Positions 24,709 through 32,679 of a DNA stretch of 64,000 nucleotides are shown here, one piece after another. Made by a program: the position numbers and the translations under genes. The stretch covers positions 62,001 to 126,000 of the forward strand of contig NZ_ATWL01000010.1 in NCBI RefSeq assembly GCF_000421225.1, written 5' to 3'. The stretch is from Ruania albidiflava DSM 18029 (GTDB lineage Bacteria > Actinomycetota > Actinomycetes > Actinomycetales > Beutenbergiaceae). The notes beneath the pieces were generated by a model that saw only the letters and a list, made by a program, of their open reading frames with translations, was not told where the DNA came from and did not search any database. The first letter of the stretch is position 1; every line of letters begins with the position of its first letter.

Positions 24709-24953
24709 AGGGCGACCGCATCCGCGAGAGCCGAGTCCGAGACCGGGCGCTTGAGAAGCTGGACAGGGAACACGTCGATATCGTCGCGACCGAACAGTGC
24801 TCGCGTCTCCTCCATCAGACCGGAGGCCCGCATCAGCAGGTTCCCGTCCGCAGGATCCATCTCGACGAGAATGTCGATGTCCGACCCCGAGTACGCGGTG
24901 CCGCGCGACGGAGCCGAACAGCTTGGGGCTGGTCGCGCCTGCGTCGATGGCAC
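24705..24953 (-). pseudogene. MNT-type nucleotidyltransferase antitoxin remnant
   Basis: The frame encodes SGSDIDILVEMDPADGNLLM and an ALFGRDDIDVFPVQLL segment, the core of a minimal nucleotidyltransferase with the SDxD metal site. The preceding LFGSVAR motif is found in the neighbouring frame (about 24905-24925), so a 1-nt indel separates the two halves of the GS-SDxD active site. The N-terminus is cut off at the ychF 3'-end repeat. In intact modules this protein modifies and silences the HEPN toxin encoded next to it. Confidence 0.65.
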
Positions 24954-24959
24954 CGGAGC

Positions 24960-24985
24960 ATCACACGTTGAAGCGGAACTCCACC
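24960..24985 (-). repeat. ychF 3'-end 26-bp repeat (inner attachment-like copy)
   Basis: Identical to 22875-22900. It lies within the functional ychF 3' end, so insertion here restores an intact stop and C-terminus, as phage and island integrases do with tRNA and some protein genes. Confidence 0.7.
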
Positions 24986-26046
24986 ACGTCGCCGTCAGCC
25001 ATCACGTAGTCCTTGCCCTCGATGCGCACCTGGCCGCGTGACTTGGCCTCCGCCATCGACCCGGCGTCCATCAGCTCCTCGAAGGAGACCACTTCGGCCT
25101 TGATGAAGCCGCGTTCGAAGTCGGTGTGGATCACTCCCGCCGCCTGCGGCGCCTTCCAGCCCTTCCCGATGGTCCAGGCACGGGACTCCTTCGGTCCGGC
25201 GGTCAGGTAGGTCTGCAACCCGAGGGTGTCGAACCCGACGCGGGCGAGCTGGTCCAGACCGGACTCGCTCTGCCCGGTCTCGGCGAGCATCTCGGCGGCC
25301 TCCTCCGGCTCCAGCTCCACGAGCTCGGCCTCGAACTTCGCGTCCAGGAAGATCGCCGGTGCCGGGGCGACCAGCTCGCGCAGCCGGACCTGCATCGCCT
25401 CGTCGGCCAGCCCCTCGTCGTCGGTGTTGAACACGTAGATGAACGGCTTGGCGGTGAGCAGCTGGAACTGGGCGAGGATCTCCGGGTCCAGCCCGGCCGT
25501 AGCCGCACCGGCCGACACGGTCTGCCCGGACTCCAGCAGCGCCATCGCACCCTTGGCGGTGTCCAGCACCTGCGGCTCGATCTTCTTCCCGCGCAGCTCC
25601 TTCTCCAGCCGCGGCAGCGCCTTCTCCAACGTCTGCAGGTCGGCAAGGATGAGCTCGGTGTTGATCGTCTCGATGTCGTCGGCCGGGGAGACCTTGCCGT
25701 CCACGTGCACCACGTCCGGGTCGGCGAAGGCACGGGTCACCTGGCAGATCGCGTCCGCCTCGCGGATGTTGGCGAGGAACTTGTTGCCCAGCCCCTCCCC
25801 CTCGCTGGCGCCCTTGACGATGCCGGCGATGTCCACGAAGGACACGGTCGCCGGGATCTCCTTCTCGCTGCCGAACACCTGCGCGAGCCGGCCGAGGCGC
25901 TCATCGGGAAGCGGCACCACCCCGATGTTCGGCTCGATGGTGGCGAACGGGTAGTTCGCCGCGAGCACGGTCGCGCGGGTGAGGGCGTTGAAGAGCGTCG
26001 ACTTGCCCACGTTGGGCAGGCCAGCGATACCGATAGTCAGGGCCAC
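24961..26046 (-). CDS. ychF: YchF/Obg-family redox-regulated ATPase
   Basis: A 361-residue P-loop protein. G1 is GLPNVGKSTLFNAL (about residues 8-21), G3 is VDIAGIVKGASEGEGLGN (about 71-88), and the altered G4 FNTDDEG replaces NKxD, explaining the ATP rather than GTP preference of the family. The C-terminal TGS domain ends DYVMADGDVVEFRFNV. It binds ribosomes and influences stress and antioxidant responses. It is complete, with its last codons duplicated twice downstream (22875 exact, 22105 diverged). Confidence 0.95.
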   Translation of the reverse strand: MALTIGIAGLPNVGKSTLFNALTRATVLAANYPFATIEPNIGVVPLPDERLGRLAQVFGSEKEIPATVSFVDIAGIVKGASEGEGLGNKFLANIREADAICQVTRAFADPDVVHVDGKVSPADDIETINTELILADLQTLEKALPRLEKELRGKKIEPQVLDTAKGAMALLESGQTVSAGAATAGLDPEILAQFQLLTAKPFIYVFNTDDEGLADEAMQVRLRELVAPAPAIFLDAKFEAELVELEPEEAAEMLAETGQSESGLDQLARVGFDTLGLQTYLTAGPKESRAWTIGKGWKAPQAAGVIHTDFERGFIKAEVVSFEELMDAGSMAEAKSRGQVRIEGKDYVMADGDVVEFRFNV

Positions 26047-26112
26047 GGGAGTCCAGTCTACGGGCGGAACGGACCGGTCCGGACGCGCCGGCCCTCCCCC
26101 GGCGGGTCCCGC

Positions 26113-26400
26113 TCAGCGCTGCAGCAGCGCCAGCCAGACCCCCACCACGTCACCCGCACCGATTCCCTCCGCACGCTGCACCATCGCCTTCACCGGAAGC
26201 AGATACCGTCCGTCCTTCGGGAACAGCGCGGTGGCGAACCGGGTCCGCCCGATCCGCGCCTCCACTGCGACCTGGCCCCAGTACTCCAGACCCCGGGCCG
26301 CATCCTTGATCTCGGCGGAGGTGTCCGGATCGATGTCGACGAAGTAGAACGGCGCCGGGCCGCGCCACTCGATGATCTCGCCGTCGAGCTCCCACTCCAT
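26113..26400 (-). CDS. DUF1905 domain protein
   Basis: A 95-residue protein beginning MEWELDGEIIEWRGPAPFYF. WGQVAVEARIGRTRFATALFPKDGRYLLPVKAMVQRAEGI matches the small beta-barrel DUF1905 domain. No catalytic residues are apparent and the function is unknown. It lies between ychF and an ABC transporter on the same strand with short gaps. Confidence 0.85.
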   Translation of the reverse strand: MEWELDGEIIEWRGPAPFYFVDIDPDTSAEIKDAARGLEYWGQVAVEARIGRTRFATALFPKDGRYLLPVKAMVQRAEGIGAGDVVGVWLALLQR

Positions 26401-26436
26401 CCGGATGAGTCTACGGCGCCACCCGACGCACGCCGC

Positions 26437-28038
26437 TCAGTCCTGGGCCACCACCTGCTGCAACAGCTCGGGCGTGCGCCGGTCATACCACCGGCCCCCG
26501 TACCGGATCCCCAGCAGGCACACCGCCACGCCCCAGGCCAGACCGAGCAGCAACGTCACCCAGCCGAACACAGGTGAGACGGCGATCGTCAGGATCGCGG
26601 TCACGATCACCGGCAGCGCCAGCACCACGACGGCCGCGAAACCGATGCCCTGCGCGATCATCGTCGGCAGCACCGCACCCTGGGGCTGGCGCAGCGGGCT
26701 GTCGCCAGGCTTGACCGCCGGGTAGATGAGCCGTGCTGAGGTCACCGAGGACACCCCGGCAGTGATCCCGAACAGCCCGGCGGTCAGGCCCACGAGCATC
26801 GGCGCCAGGTCCCATCGCCCACTCACTGCGAGAGACCCGACCAGGAAGATCGCCAGCACCGGTACCGACAGCACGCTCAGTGCCACCACCCTGCCGGTCC
26901 GGTCCGCCCGCCCGGACACCCCGGTGGCCACGTGCAGTGCGAACGCAGTGTGGTCGTAGGCGATGTCGGCGGAGATGACGAAGCCCAGGATCCACCCGGT
27001 CAACGGCGCCAGGACGAGCAGCAACCTGGACCCTCCTTCGCCACCACCGATCCCGCCACCGGCCACGGCCAGCACGATCGGCAGCAGCGGGATGATCGCG
27101 ATCGAGGCAGAGTAGCGCGGGTCGCGGAACCAGTACGTCAGGCAGCGGGCGGTGACAGCCCCGGTCGAGGTGGAGGGGACGCGGTCGAACCAGCCGAGAC
27201 CCTTGGCCTTGCCGCCCCGCGCGGTGGAAGTCGGCGGGGTGACCAGCGACCGGGCGAGGGTCACGTCCCACACCCGCCACGCCACGCCCAGGGCGACCAC
27301 AGCGACAGCGAGACGGGCCAGAGCCAGCAGCCAGGCGCCGTCGTGCACTGCGGCCGGGATGGCCCAGGGAGCCCCGAACGGGGTCCAGGCGAGCACACCG
27401 CCGATCGACGCCAGCGCAGCCCGCACCTCCTCGGCATCGATCGTGCCGCCGTCGAACCGCTGCGCGACGGTGGAGATCATCGGCCCGATCATCACGATCG
27501 GCACCAGCGCCGCCACGGTGAGCACCTCGCGGGAGCGGCGCGAGTCCAGCAGCGGCACCAGGGCCGTGGTCAGCGCGCGGGAACCGACCACGCACAGCGC
27601 CACCGCCAGCGCCGAGCCGAGCAGCGCGAACGGCAGCACCAGCGGCGTGCGCCACCAGGCCAGCGCCACCCCGGCGCCGGCCAGCAGCGTGGCCGCCCCG
27701 GGGATGGAGGTCAGCCCTGCGGCGGCCAGGCCGGCCAGCAGCGAGCGGCGAGGGATACCGAAGGTGACGAACCGTTGCGGGTCCAGGGTGGCGTCCACGC
27801 CGAAGGCGAACACCGGCACCAGCCACCAGGCGAGCACCACCAGCGCACCGACCACGATGATCACCTGCCCGGCGACCACCGCATCCACGCCACCCCCGGC
27901 GACCGCACCGATGACCGCCATCGAGACCACGAACAGCGCATACAGGGCGCCGAGGATGAACCCGATCGCCTGCCACACGCTCTTGCGGAACGTGTTGGCC
28001 AGCAGCGTCAGGCGGAGTCGGACGAGGTGCGCAACCAT
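26437..28038 (-). CDS. ABC transporter permease, large integral membrane protein
   Basis: A 533-residue membrane protein starting MVAHLVRLRLTLLANTFRKS behind GGAGGG. About twelve hydrophobic segments are visible (for example ALFVVSMAVIGAVAGG, VIIVVGALVVLAWWLVPVF, LLLVLAPLTGWILGFVIS). It has no recognisable enzyme motif and resembles ABC-2-type permeases of actinobacteria. Its start overlaps the 3' end of the ATPase gene by 31 bp, so the pair is translationally coupled. Likely an exporter; cargo unknown. Confidence 0.8.
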   Translation of the reverse strand: MVAHLVRLRLTLLANTFRKSVWQAIGFILGALYALFVVSMAVIGAVAGGGVDAVVAGQVIIVVGALVVLAWWLVPVFAFGVDATLDPQRFVTFGIPRRSLLAGLAAAGLTSIPGAATLLAGAGVALAWWRTPLVLPFALLGSALAVALCVVGSRALTTALVPLLDSRRSREVLTVAALVPIVMIGPMISTVAQRFDGGTIDAEEVRAALASIGGVLAWTPFGAPWAIPAAVHDGAWLLALARLAVAVVALGVAWRVWDVTLARSLVTPPTSTARGGKAKGLGWFDRVPSTSTGAVTARCLTYWFRDPRYSASIAIIPLLPIVLAVAGGGIGGGEGGSRLLLVLAPLTGWILGFVISADIAYDHTAFALHVATGVSGRADRTGRVVALSVLSVPVLAIFLVGSLAVSGRWDLAPMLVGLTAGLFGITAGVSSVTSARLIYPAVKPGDSPLRQPQGAVLPTMIAQGIGFAAVVVLALPVIVTAILTIAVSPVFGWVTLLLGLAWGVAVCLLGIRYGGRWYDRRTPELLQQVVAQD

Positions 28039-28859
28039 TCCAGTCCCTCCGTGTGCTGACGGCCGCCGACGAGCTCGACGAACCGGTCCTCCAGGCTGGC
28101 CCCGGCGCGGACCTCGTCCACTGTGCCGGCGGCGCGGATCTGTCCGGCGGCGATGATGGCCACGTGGTCGCACATCCGCTGCACCAGGTCCATCACGTGC
28201 GAGGAGACGATCACGGTGCCCCCGGAGCGGACGTACCCGGCGAGGATGTCGCGGATGTTCGCTGCGGAGACCGGGTCGACCGCCTCGAACGGCTCGTCCA
28301 GCACCAGCACCCGCGGGGCGTGGATCATCGCACAGCCCAGGGCGACCTTCTTCGTCATCCCGGCGGAGTAGTCGACCACGAACGTCTTCGCGTCCGCGGT
28401 CAGGTCCAGCGCACGGAGCAGGTCCTGGGTGCGGGTGGTGACCGTCTCCCGGTCCATCCCGCGCAGCAGTCCGGCGTAGGTGAGCAGCTGGGCGCCGGTG
28501 AGCCGGTCGAACAGGCGCACCCCGTCCGGGAGGATGCCGAGCTGGGCCTTGCCGGCGGCCGGGTCGGCCCAGAAGTCCTTGCCGTTCACGGCGACGGTGC
28601 CGTAGTCGGGTCGGAGCAGCCCGGTGGCCATCGACAGCGTGGTCGTCTTGCCGGCGCCGTTCGGGCCGACGAAGCCGAAGAAGCTGCCCCGCGGCACGTC
28701 CAGGTCGATACCGGCCACCGCGGTCTTCTGCCCGAACCGCTTCCACAGGCTGCGGATGGAGATCGCCGCATCCAGGTCGGGCGGCTGCGGACTCACCGGA
28801 GCCGGCGCGGGCTGCTGGGGCATGCCGGCCGGCGACGGCGGGCCTTGCAGTTCACTCAT
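28008..28859 (-). CDS. ABC transporter ATP-binding protein
   Basis: A 283-residue ATPase. A Pro/Ala-rich N-terminal extension of about 30 residues precedes the domain. Walker A is GPNGAGKTTTLSM (about residues 66-78), the signature is YSAGMTKKVALG (a variant of LSGGQ), and Walker B is VLVLDEPFEAVD, followed by a switch histidine in VIVSSHVMDLV. ATG 28859 has AGGG upstream. It pairs with the downstream permease. Confidence 0.9.
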   Translation of the reverse strand: MSELQGPPSPAGMPQQPAPAPVSPQPPDLDAAISIRSLWKRFGQKTAVAGIDLDVPRGSFFGFVGPNGAGKTTTLSMATGLLRPDYGTVAVNGKDFWADPAAGKAQLGILPDGVRLFDRLTGAQLLTYAGLLRGMDRETVTTRTQDLLRALDLTADAKTFVVDYSAGMTKKVALGCAMIHAPRVLVLDEPFEAVDPVSAANIRDILAGYVRSGGTVIVSSHVMDLVQRMCDHVAIIAAGQIRAAGTVDEVRAGASLEDRFVELVGGRQHTEGLEWLRTSSDSA

Positions 28860-29080
28860 GTGCGTCACCCTATGCGGGGGCTGGGTCAGGCCGGATCGGC
28901 CTCGGGAGGGAGATCGTGGTGCTGTCCGTCTCCCCCGGTCGGAGGAGATGGACGGCCCGCTGGTCAGTCATGACCGAGCGCGTCGACGTCCTCGGAGAAC
29001 CTCAGCAGGGCGCTGAGCACACGAGCGAAACCCACGAAGGCCCGCGGCTCACTGTCAGTGCTGGCTGGCACGCTGTGGCC

Positions 29081-30589
29081 ATGGACATCATCTGGCTGAT
29101 CTGCGGACTGCTGCTGGGCCTTGCTCTGGGCGGGGTCGGCGGGGTCGTGCTCACCCGGCGCGGTAGTCACGCCACCGGTGGTCCGAGCGCGCAGCAGGTG
29201 GCGGCGGCCCGGGCGGAGGCCGCGCGGTTGTCCGAACGGCTTGCCGCCGAGGCAGAGGCGCACCAGCGCGAGCTGGTCGCTGCGGAGCGGGCTGCGGACG
29301 AGCGCGCCGACCTGCAGCAGGCCGCGCACGAACGGGAGCTGGCGGCCGAGCAGCGCCGAGCGGCCGAGCGGGTCGCCGAGCTGAAGTCGGACACCCAGCG
29401 GCTCAGCGACGAGTTCGAGGCGCTCTCGGCGAAGCTGCTGGAGCGCACCAGCACGTCGTTCCTGGAACAAGCAGAGCAGCGCTGGGCGCTGGCACGCCAG
29501 CAGTCGGAGGCCGAGCTGGCCAAGCGGGAGGAGGCGGTGCGGCACCTGGTGGAACCGTTGACCCGAACGCTCGGGGAGGTCAAGCAGGAGATGACCACAG
29601 CGGAGAAGGAGCGCCTCTCCGCGCATGCGGCGCTGTCCGAGCAGGTGCAGGCGATGCGGTCCACCTCCGAGCACCTGCGCACCGAGACCAGCCAGCTGGT
29701 CAGCGCACTGCGTGCACCGCAGGTGCGGGGCCGGTGGGGCGAGCTGCAGCTGCGCAACGTGGTGGAGTCGGCGGGGATGGTCGAGCACGTGGACTTCGTG
29801 GAGCAGGCCACCTACCAGAGCGACGACGGCCCGCTCCGCCCGGACCTGGTCGTCACCCTGCCCGGTCAGAAGCACGTGGTGGTGGACGCGAAGGTGGCGT
29901 TCAACGGCTACCTGGAGGCGATGGAGGCCACCGACGAGCAGGTCCGTGCGAAGCGGCTGGCAGCACACGCCCGGCACGTGCGCGAGCACATCGACTCCCT
30001 GGGCTCGAAGTCGTACTGGGAGCACGTGCCGCACACGCCGGAGTTCGTGGTGATGTTCCTGCCGGCCGAGGTGTTCCTGAACGCGGCGCTGGAGGAGGAC
30101 CCGAGCCTGCTGGAGCGTGCCTTCGCCCAGGACGTGGTGCTGGCCACGCCGGCGACCCTGGTGGCGCTGCTGCGTACTGTGGCCTACACCTGGCGTCAGG
30201 AGCGGCTCGCCGAGGACGCCCAGCAGGTGTTCACCGTCGGTCGAGAGCTGCACAAGCGGCTCGGCACGCTCGGCAAGCACCTGACCACGCTGGGCAAGCG
30301 GCTGAACTCCACCGTCGAGGCATACAACGCGTTCAACGCCTCGTTGGACTCCCAGCTGGTCACCCAGGCGCGGCGGTTCTCCGCGCTGCAGGGTCTGGAG
30401 CCGAACCTGGCTGCTCCCCCGCCGCTGGAGGTGCTGGCCGTGTCGGCGCAGAAGGAGGACGTGCACGGTGTGGAGCTGGCGACCCTGGTGGACCGGGCGG
30501 CGCAGGACGCGGACCGGGCAGCGCGGGACGCGCACTGGGCAGGTGGCGGCGACAGCGACGTCGGGCCGGAGCGCGGTACCGGAAGCTGA
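29081..30589 (+). CDS. rmuC: DNA recombination protein RmuC
   Basis: A 502-residue protein. An N-terminal membrane helix (IIWLICGLLLGLALGGVGGVVL) is followed by a long Ala/Glu/Arg-rich coiled coil (about residues 40-200) and the RmuC nuclease-like domain. The latter starts RGRWGELQLRNVVESAGMVEHVDF and continues with RPDLVVTLPGQKHVVVDAKVAF and EFVVMFLPAEVFLNAALEEDP. The D-x(n)-VDAK pattern is the PD-(D/E)XK-like core. The family limits inversions at repeats. The ATG at 29081 precedes the membrane helix. Confidence 0.92.
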   Translation: MDIIWLICGLLLGLALGGVGGVVLTRRGSHATGGPSAQQVAAARAEAARLSERLAAEAEAHQRELVAAERAADERADLQQAAHERELAAEQRRAAERVAELKSDTQRLSDEFEALSAKLLERTSTSFLEQAEQRWALARQQSEAELAKREEAVRHLVEPLTRTLGEVKQEMTTAEKERLSAHAALSEQVQAMRSTSEHLRTETSQLVSALRAPQVRGRWGELQLRNVVESAGMVEHVDFVEQATYQSDDGPLRPDLVVTLPGQKHVVVDAKVAFNGYLEAMEATDEQVRAKRLAAHARHVREHIDSLGSKSYWEHVPHTPEFVVMFLPAEVFLNAALEEDPSLLERAFAQDVVLATPATLVALLRTVAYTWRQERLAEDAQQVFTVGRELHKRLGTLGKHLTTLGKRLNSTVEAYNAFNASLDSQLVTQARRFSALQGLEPNLAAPPPLEVLAVSAQKEDVHGVELATLVDRAAQDADRAARDAHWAGGGDSDVGPERGTGS

Positions 30590-30664
30590 ACCTGCGCGGG
30601 AGCGATCCGGCGCCTGTGTCCAGCCGGTCCCGGGCTGCACAACTGCTCCCTTCTTGACCAAAGC

Positions 30665-30680
30665 GCGCTCTTAAGAGCAC
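30665..30680. promoter_or_regulatory. Palindrome in the promoter region of the ABC/GDPD operon
   Basis: GCTCTTAAGAGC (30667-30678) is a perfect 12-bp palindrome about 100 bp before the first permease gene, just after a TTGACC -35-like hexamer at 30655. It is a plausible operator for the sugar-type regulator of this locus (SorC-like, 35761) or another repressor. Confidence 0.4.
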
Positions 30681-30776
30681 CTTCACCTGCCCCCTCCTCG
30701 CCATGGTTAGCGTGCTTGACGTCTGCCGCTGCTGGCTCGCTCTAGGGCAACGGTGCTGTGTGGAAGGAGGGTCCGC

Positions 30777-31709
30777 GTGCCAGATCTCGTCGTTTCCCAG
30801 GGACGTTCGCACCAGCGTGTGTCGACGGCTTACCGCCGGCGGTACCGGCGCGGTGTAGCCCTGTTCGCGCTGTTTGCCTTCCCAAACCTGGCGCTCATTG
30901 CGGTCTTCGCCTACTGGCCGGTGCTGGAGAACGTCTACCTCAGCCTGACCAGCTGGGACTTCATCAGTCCGGCACCTCTGTTCATCGGGCTGGAGAACTA
31001 CATCCAGATGTTCACCTCCGGCACCTTCCTCGGTGTCCTGAGAATCACCCTCATCTGGGTTGTCGTAGTCGTTGGCGTCTGCCTCGTGCTCGGCATCGCC
31101 CTGGCTTCACTGTTCTCGATGAAGCTTCCGGGCACCACAGTGGTCACCGGCATCGTGTTCACGCCGCACGTCATCGCCGGTGCGGCCATCGCAGCCGTCT
31201 GGCTGTTCATCTTCGATCAGAACTACGGCCTTGCGCGGGTAGTCTTCAACGCTGTCGGCCTTTCGTCGCCGGCCTGGACGACCGATGCCAGCTGGGCGCT
31301 GCCTGCCCTGATCATCGTCTCGATCTGGAAAGGCGTCGGGTTTGTCTCGATCGTCTACCTGGCTGGGATGCAGGGAATGCCCTCAGACGTGCTTGAGGCT
31401 GCCCGCCTGGACGGCGCAAATCGCTGGCAGCTCTTTCGCCGAATCATTCTGCCGCTGCTGTCCCCGACCACATTCTTCCTGGTGATCACGCAGACGATCA
31501 GCGCATTCCAAGCATTCGACATCATCGCGGTGATGACCGGGGGCGGCCCCGCTTCCGCTACCACCACACTGAGCTGGTTCATCTACGACCAAGCCTTCAA
31601 CCGCTCCAACGTGGGCTACTCAGCAGCGGCCGGCACGGTGATGTTCGTGATCCTCATGTGCATCACCGTCCTGCAGTTTCGATTCGTGGAGAGGAGGGTG
31701 CACTACTGA
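30777..31709 (+). CDS. ABC importer permease, UgpA/MalF type
   Basis: A 310-residue permease with six hydrophobic segments, starting at GTG 30777 behind GGAAGGAGG. The N-terminal helix is LFALFAFPNLALIAVFAYWP. The EAA loop reads DVLEAARLDGANRWQLFRRIILPLL (about residues 205-229), which docks the ATPase. The latter is not encoded here and may be a shared MsiK/UgpC-type ATPase, usual in actinobacteria. Its stop overlaps the next permease start (TGATG). Confidence 0.92.
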   Translation: MPDLVVSQGRSHQRVSTAYRRRYRRGVALFALFAFPNLALIAVFAYWPVLENVYLSLTSWDFISPAPLFIGLENYIQMFTSGTFLGVLRITLIWVVVVVGVCLVLGIALASLFSMKLPGTTVVTGIVFTPHVIAGAAIAAVWLFIFDQNYGLARVVFNAVGLSSPAWTTDASWALPALIIVSIWKGVGFVSIVYLAGMQGMPSDVLEAARLDGANRWQLFRRIILPLLSPTTFFLVITQTISAFQAFDIIAVMTGGGPASATTTLSWFIYDQAFNRSNVGYSAAAGTVMFVILMCITVLQFRFVERRVHY

Positions 31710-32623
31710 TGTCCACCACCACGGTCCGCCCGCGACCCACAGACAGCCCAGCCGCGTCGCCTCCGAGCACCGGTGCGCGTGCCGGCCGGCCGAAGATCAG
31801 GCTGCGCCGCACCTGGTGGGCCTTCCTGCTGCTGGTCGCCACCGCGCTGGTCTTCATCGTTCCCCTCTACATGCTGGTCACCACCGCCTTCAAGACCAAC
31901 GGCGAGATCTACGCCTGGCCGATGAAGTTCCTTCCTTCAGAGCTGACCTGGGCCAACTTGTCCACGGCCTGGGAGCTTGCACCGTTCGGCGCCTTCATCA
32001 AGAACTCGCTCCTCGTCACGGCCGTCGGTGCGGCCGCCAAGGTCGTGCTCGCCGTGTTCACCGCCTACGCGTTCGCGTTCTTGCCCTTCCCGGGGAAGAA
32101 GGGCCTATTTCTCGTGATGCTCGGCGCACTGATGGTGCCCGGCCACGTCACCCTCCTGGTCAACTACATCACGATCGGCAATATGGGCCTGATCAACACC
32201 TACGCCGGCCTCATCCTCCCCGGCGTCGCATCCGCATTCGGCACTTTCCTGCTCAGACAGCACTTCCTGACGTTGCCCGGGGAGGTGTTCGAGGCAGCTG
32301 AGCTCGACGGCGCCGGTCACTTCCGCAAGCTTGCTTCCTTCGTGGCGCCGATGTCCGTTCCCGCCATCGCCACCGTCGGCCTGGTCGCCGTCATCGACGA
32401 GTGGAACAACTTTGTGTGGCCCTTGATCATCACCAACTCGGTGAACATGCGCACGCTGCCGATCGGACTGATGTACCTCAAGGCAAACGACGGCCTCACC
32501 TCCTGGGGCGTGCTCATGTCCGGGACGCTGATCGTCGTCCTGCCGATGCTGCTCGTCTTCCTCTTCGCCCAGCGCTACATCGTCACCGGACTCACCGGGG
32601 CCGCAGCCGGCGGCGGCCGGTGA
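31709..32623 (+). CDS. ABC importer permease, UgpE/MalG type
   Basis: A 304-residue partner permease. A variable N-terminus precedes the first helix WWAFLLLVATALVFIVPLYM. The EAA loop is EVFEAAELDGAGHFRKLASFVAPM (about residues 192-215). The conserved VAVIDEWNNFVWPLIIT segment follows. Translationally coupled to the preceding permease by a 1-bp overlap. Confidence 0.92.
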   Translation: MSTTTVRPRPTDSPAASPPSTGARAGRPKIRLRRTWWAFLLLVATALVFIVPLYMLVTTAFKTNGEIYAWPMKFLPSELTWANLSTAWELAPFGAFIKNSLLVTAVGAAAKVVLAVFTAYAFAFLPFPGKKGLFLVMLGALMVPGHVTLLVNYITIGNMGLINTYAGLILPGVASAFGTFLLRQHFLTLPGEVFEAAELDGAGHFRKLASFVAPMSVPAIATVGLVAVIDEWNNFVWPLIITNSVNMRTLPIGLMYLKANDGLTSWGVLMSGTLIVVLPMLLVFLFAQRYIVTGLTGAAAGGGR

Positions 32624-32679
32624 CAGGAAGCGACGCAGATCTCCTAGCCACCATCCACAGCAGACACTCAAGGAGAGAC

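Noticed and set aside
26437-28746. Very long frame (769 aa) spanning permease and part of the ATPase gene
   Set aside because: The first 230 residues are an out-of-frame reading of the ATPase gene; a good start with GGAGGG lies at 28038.
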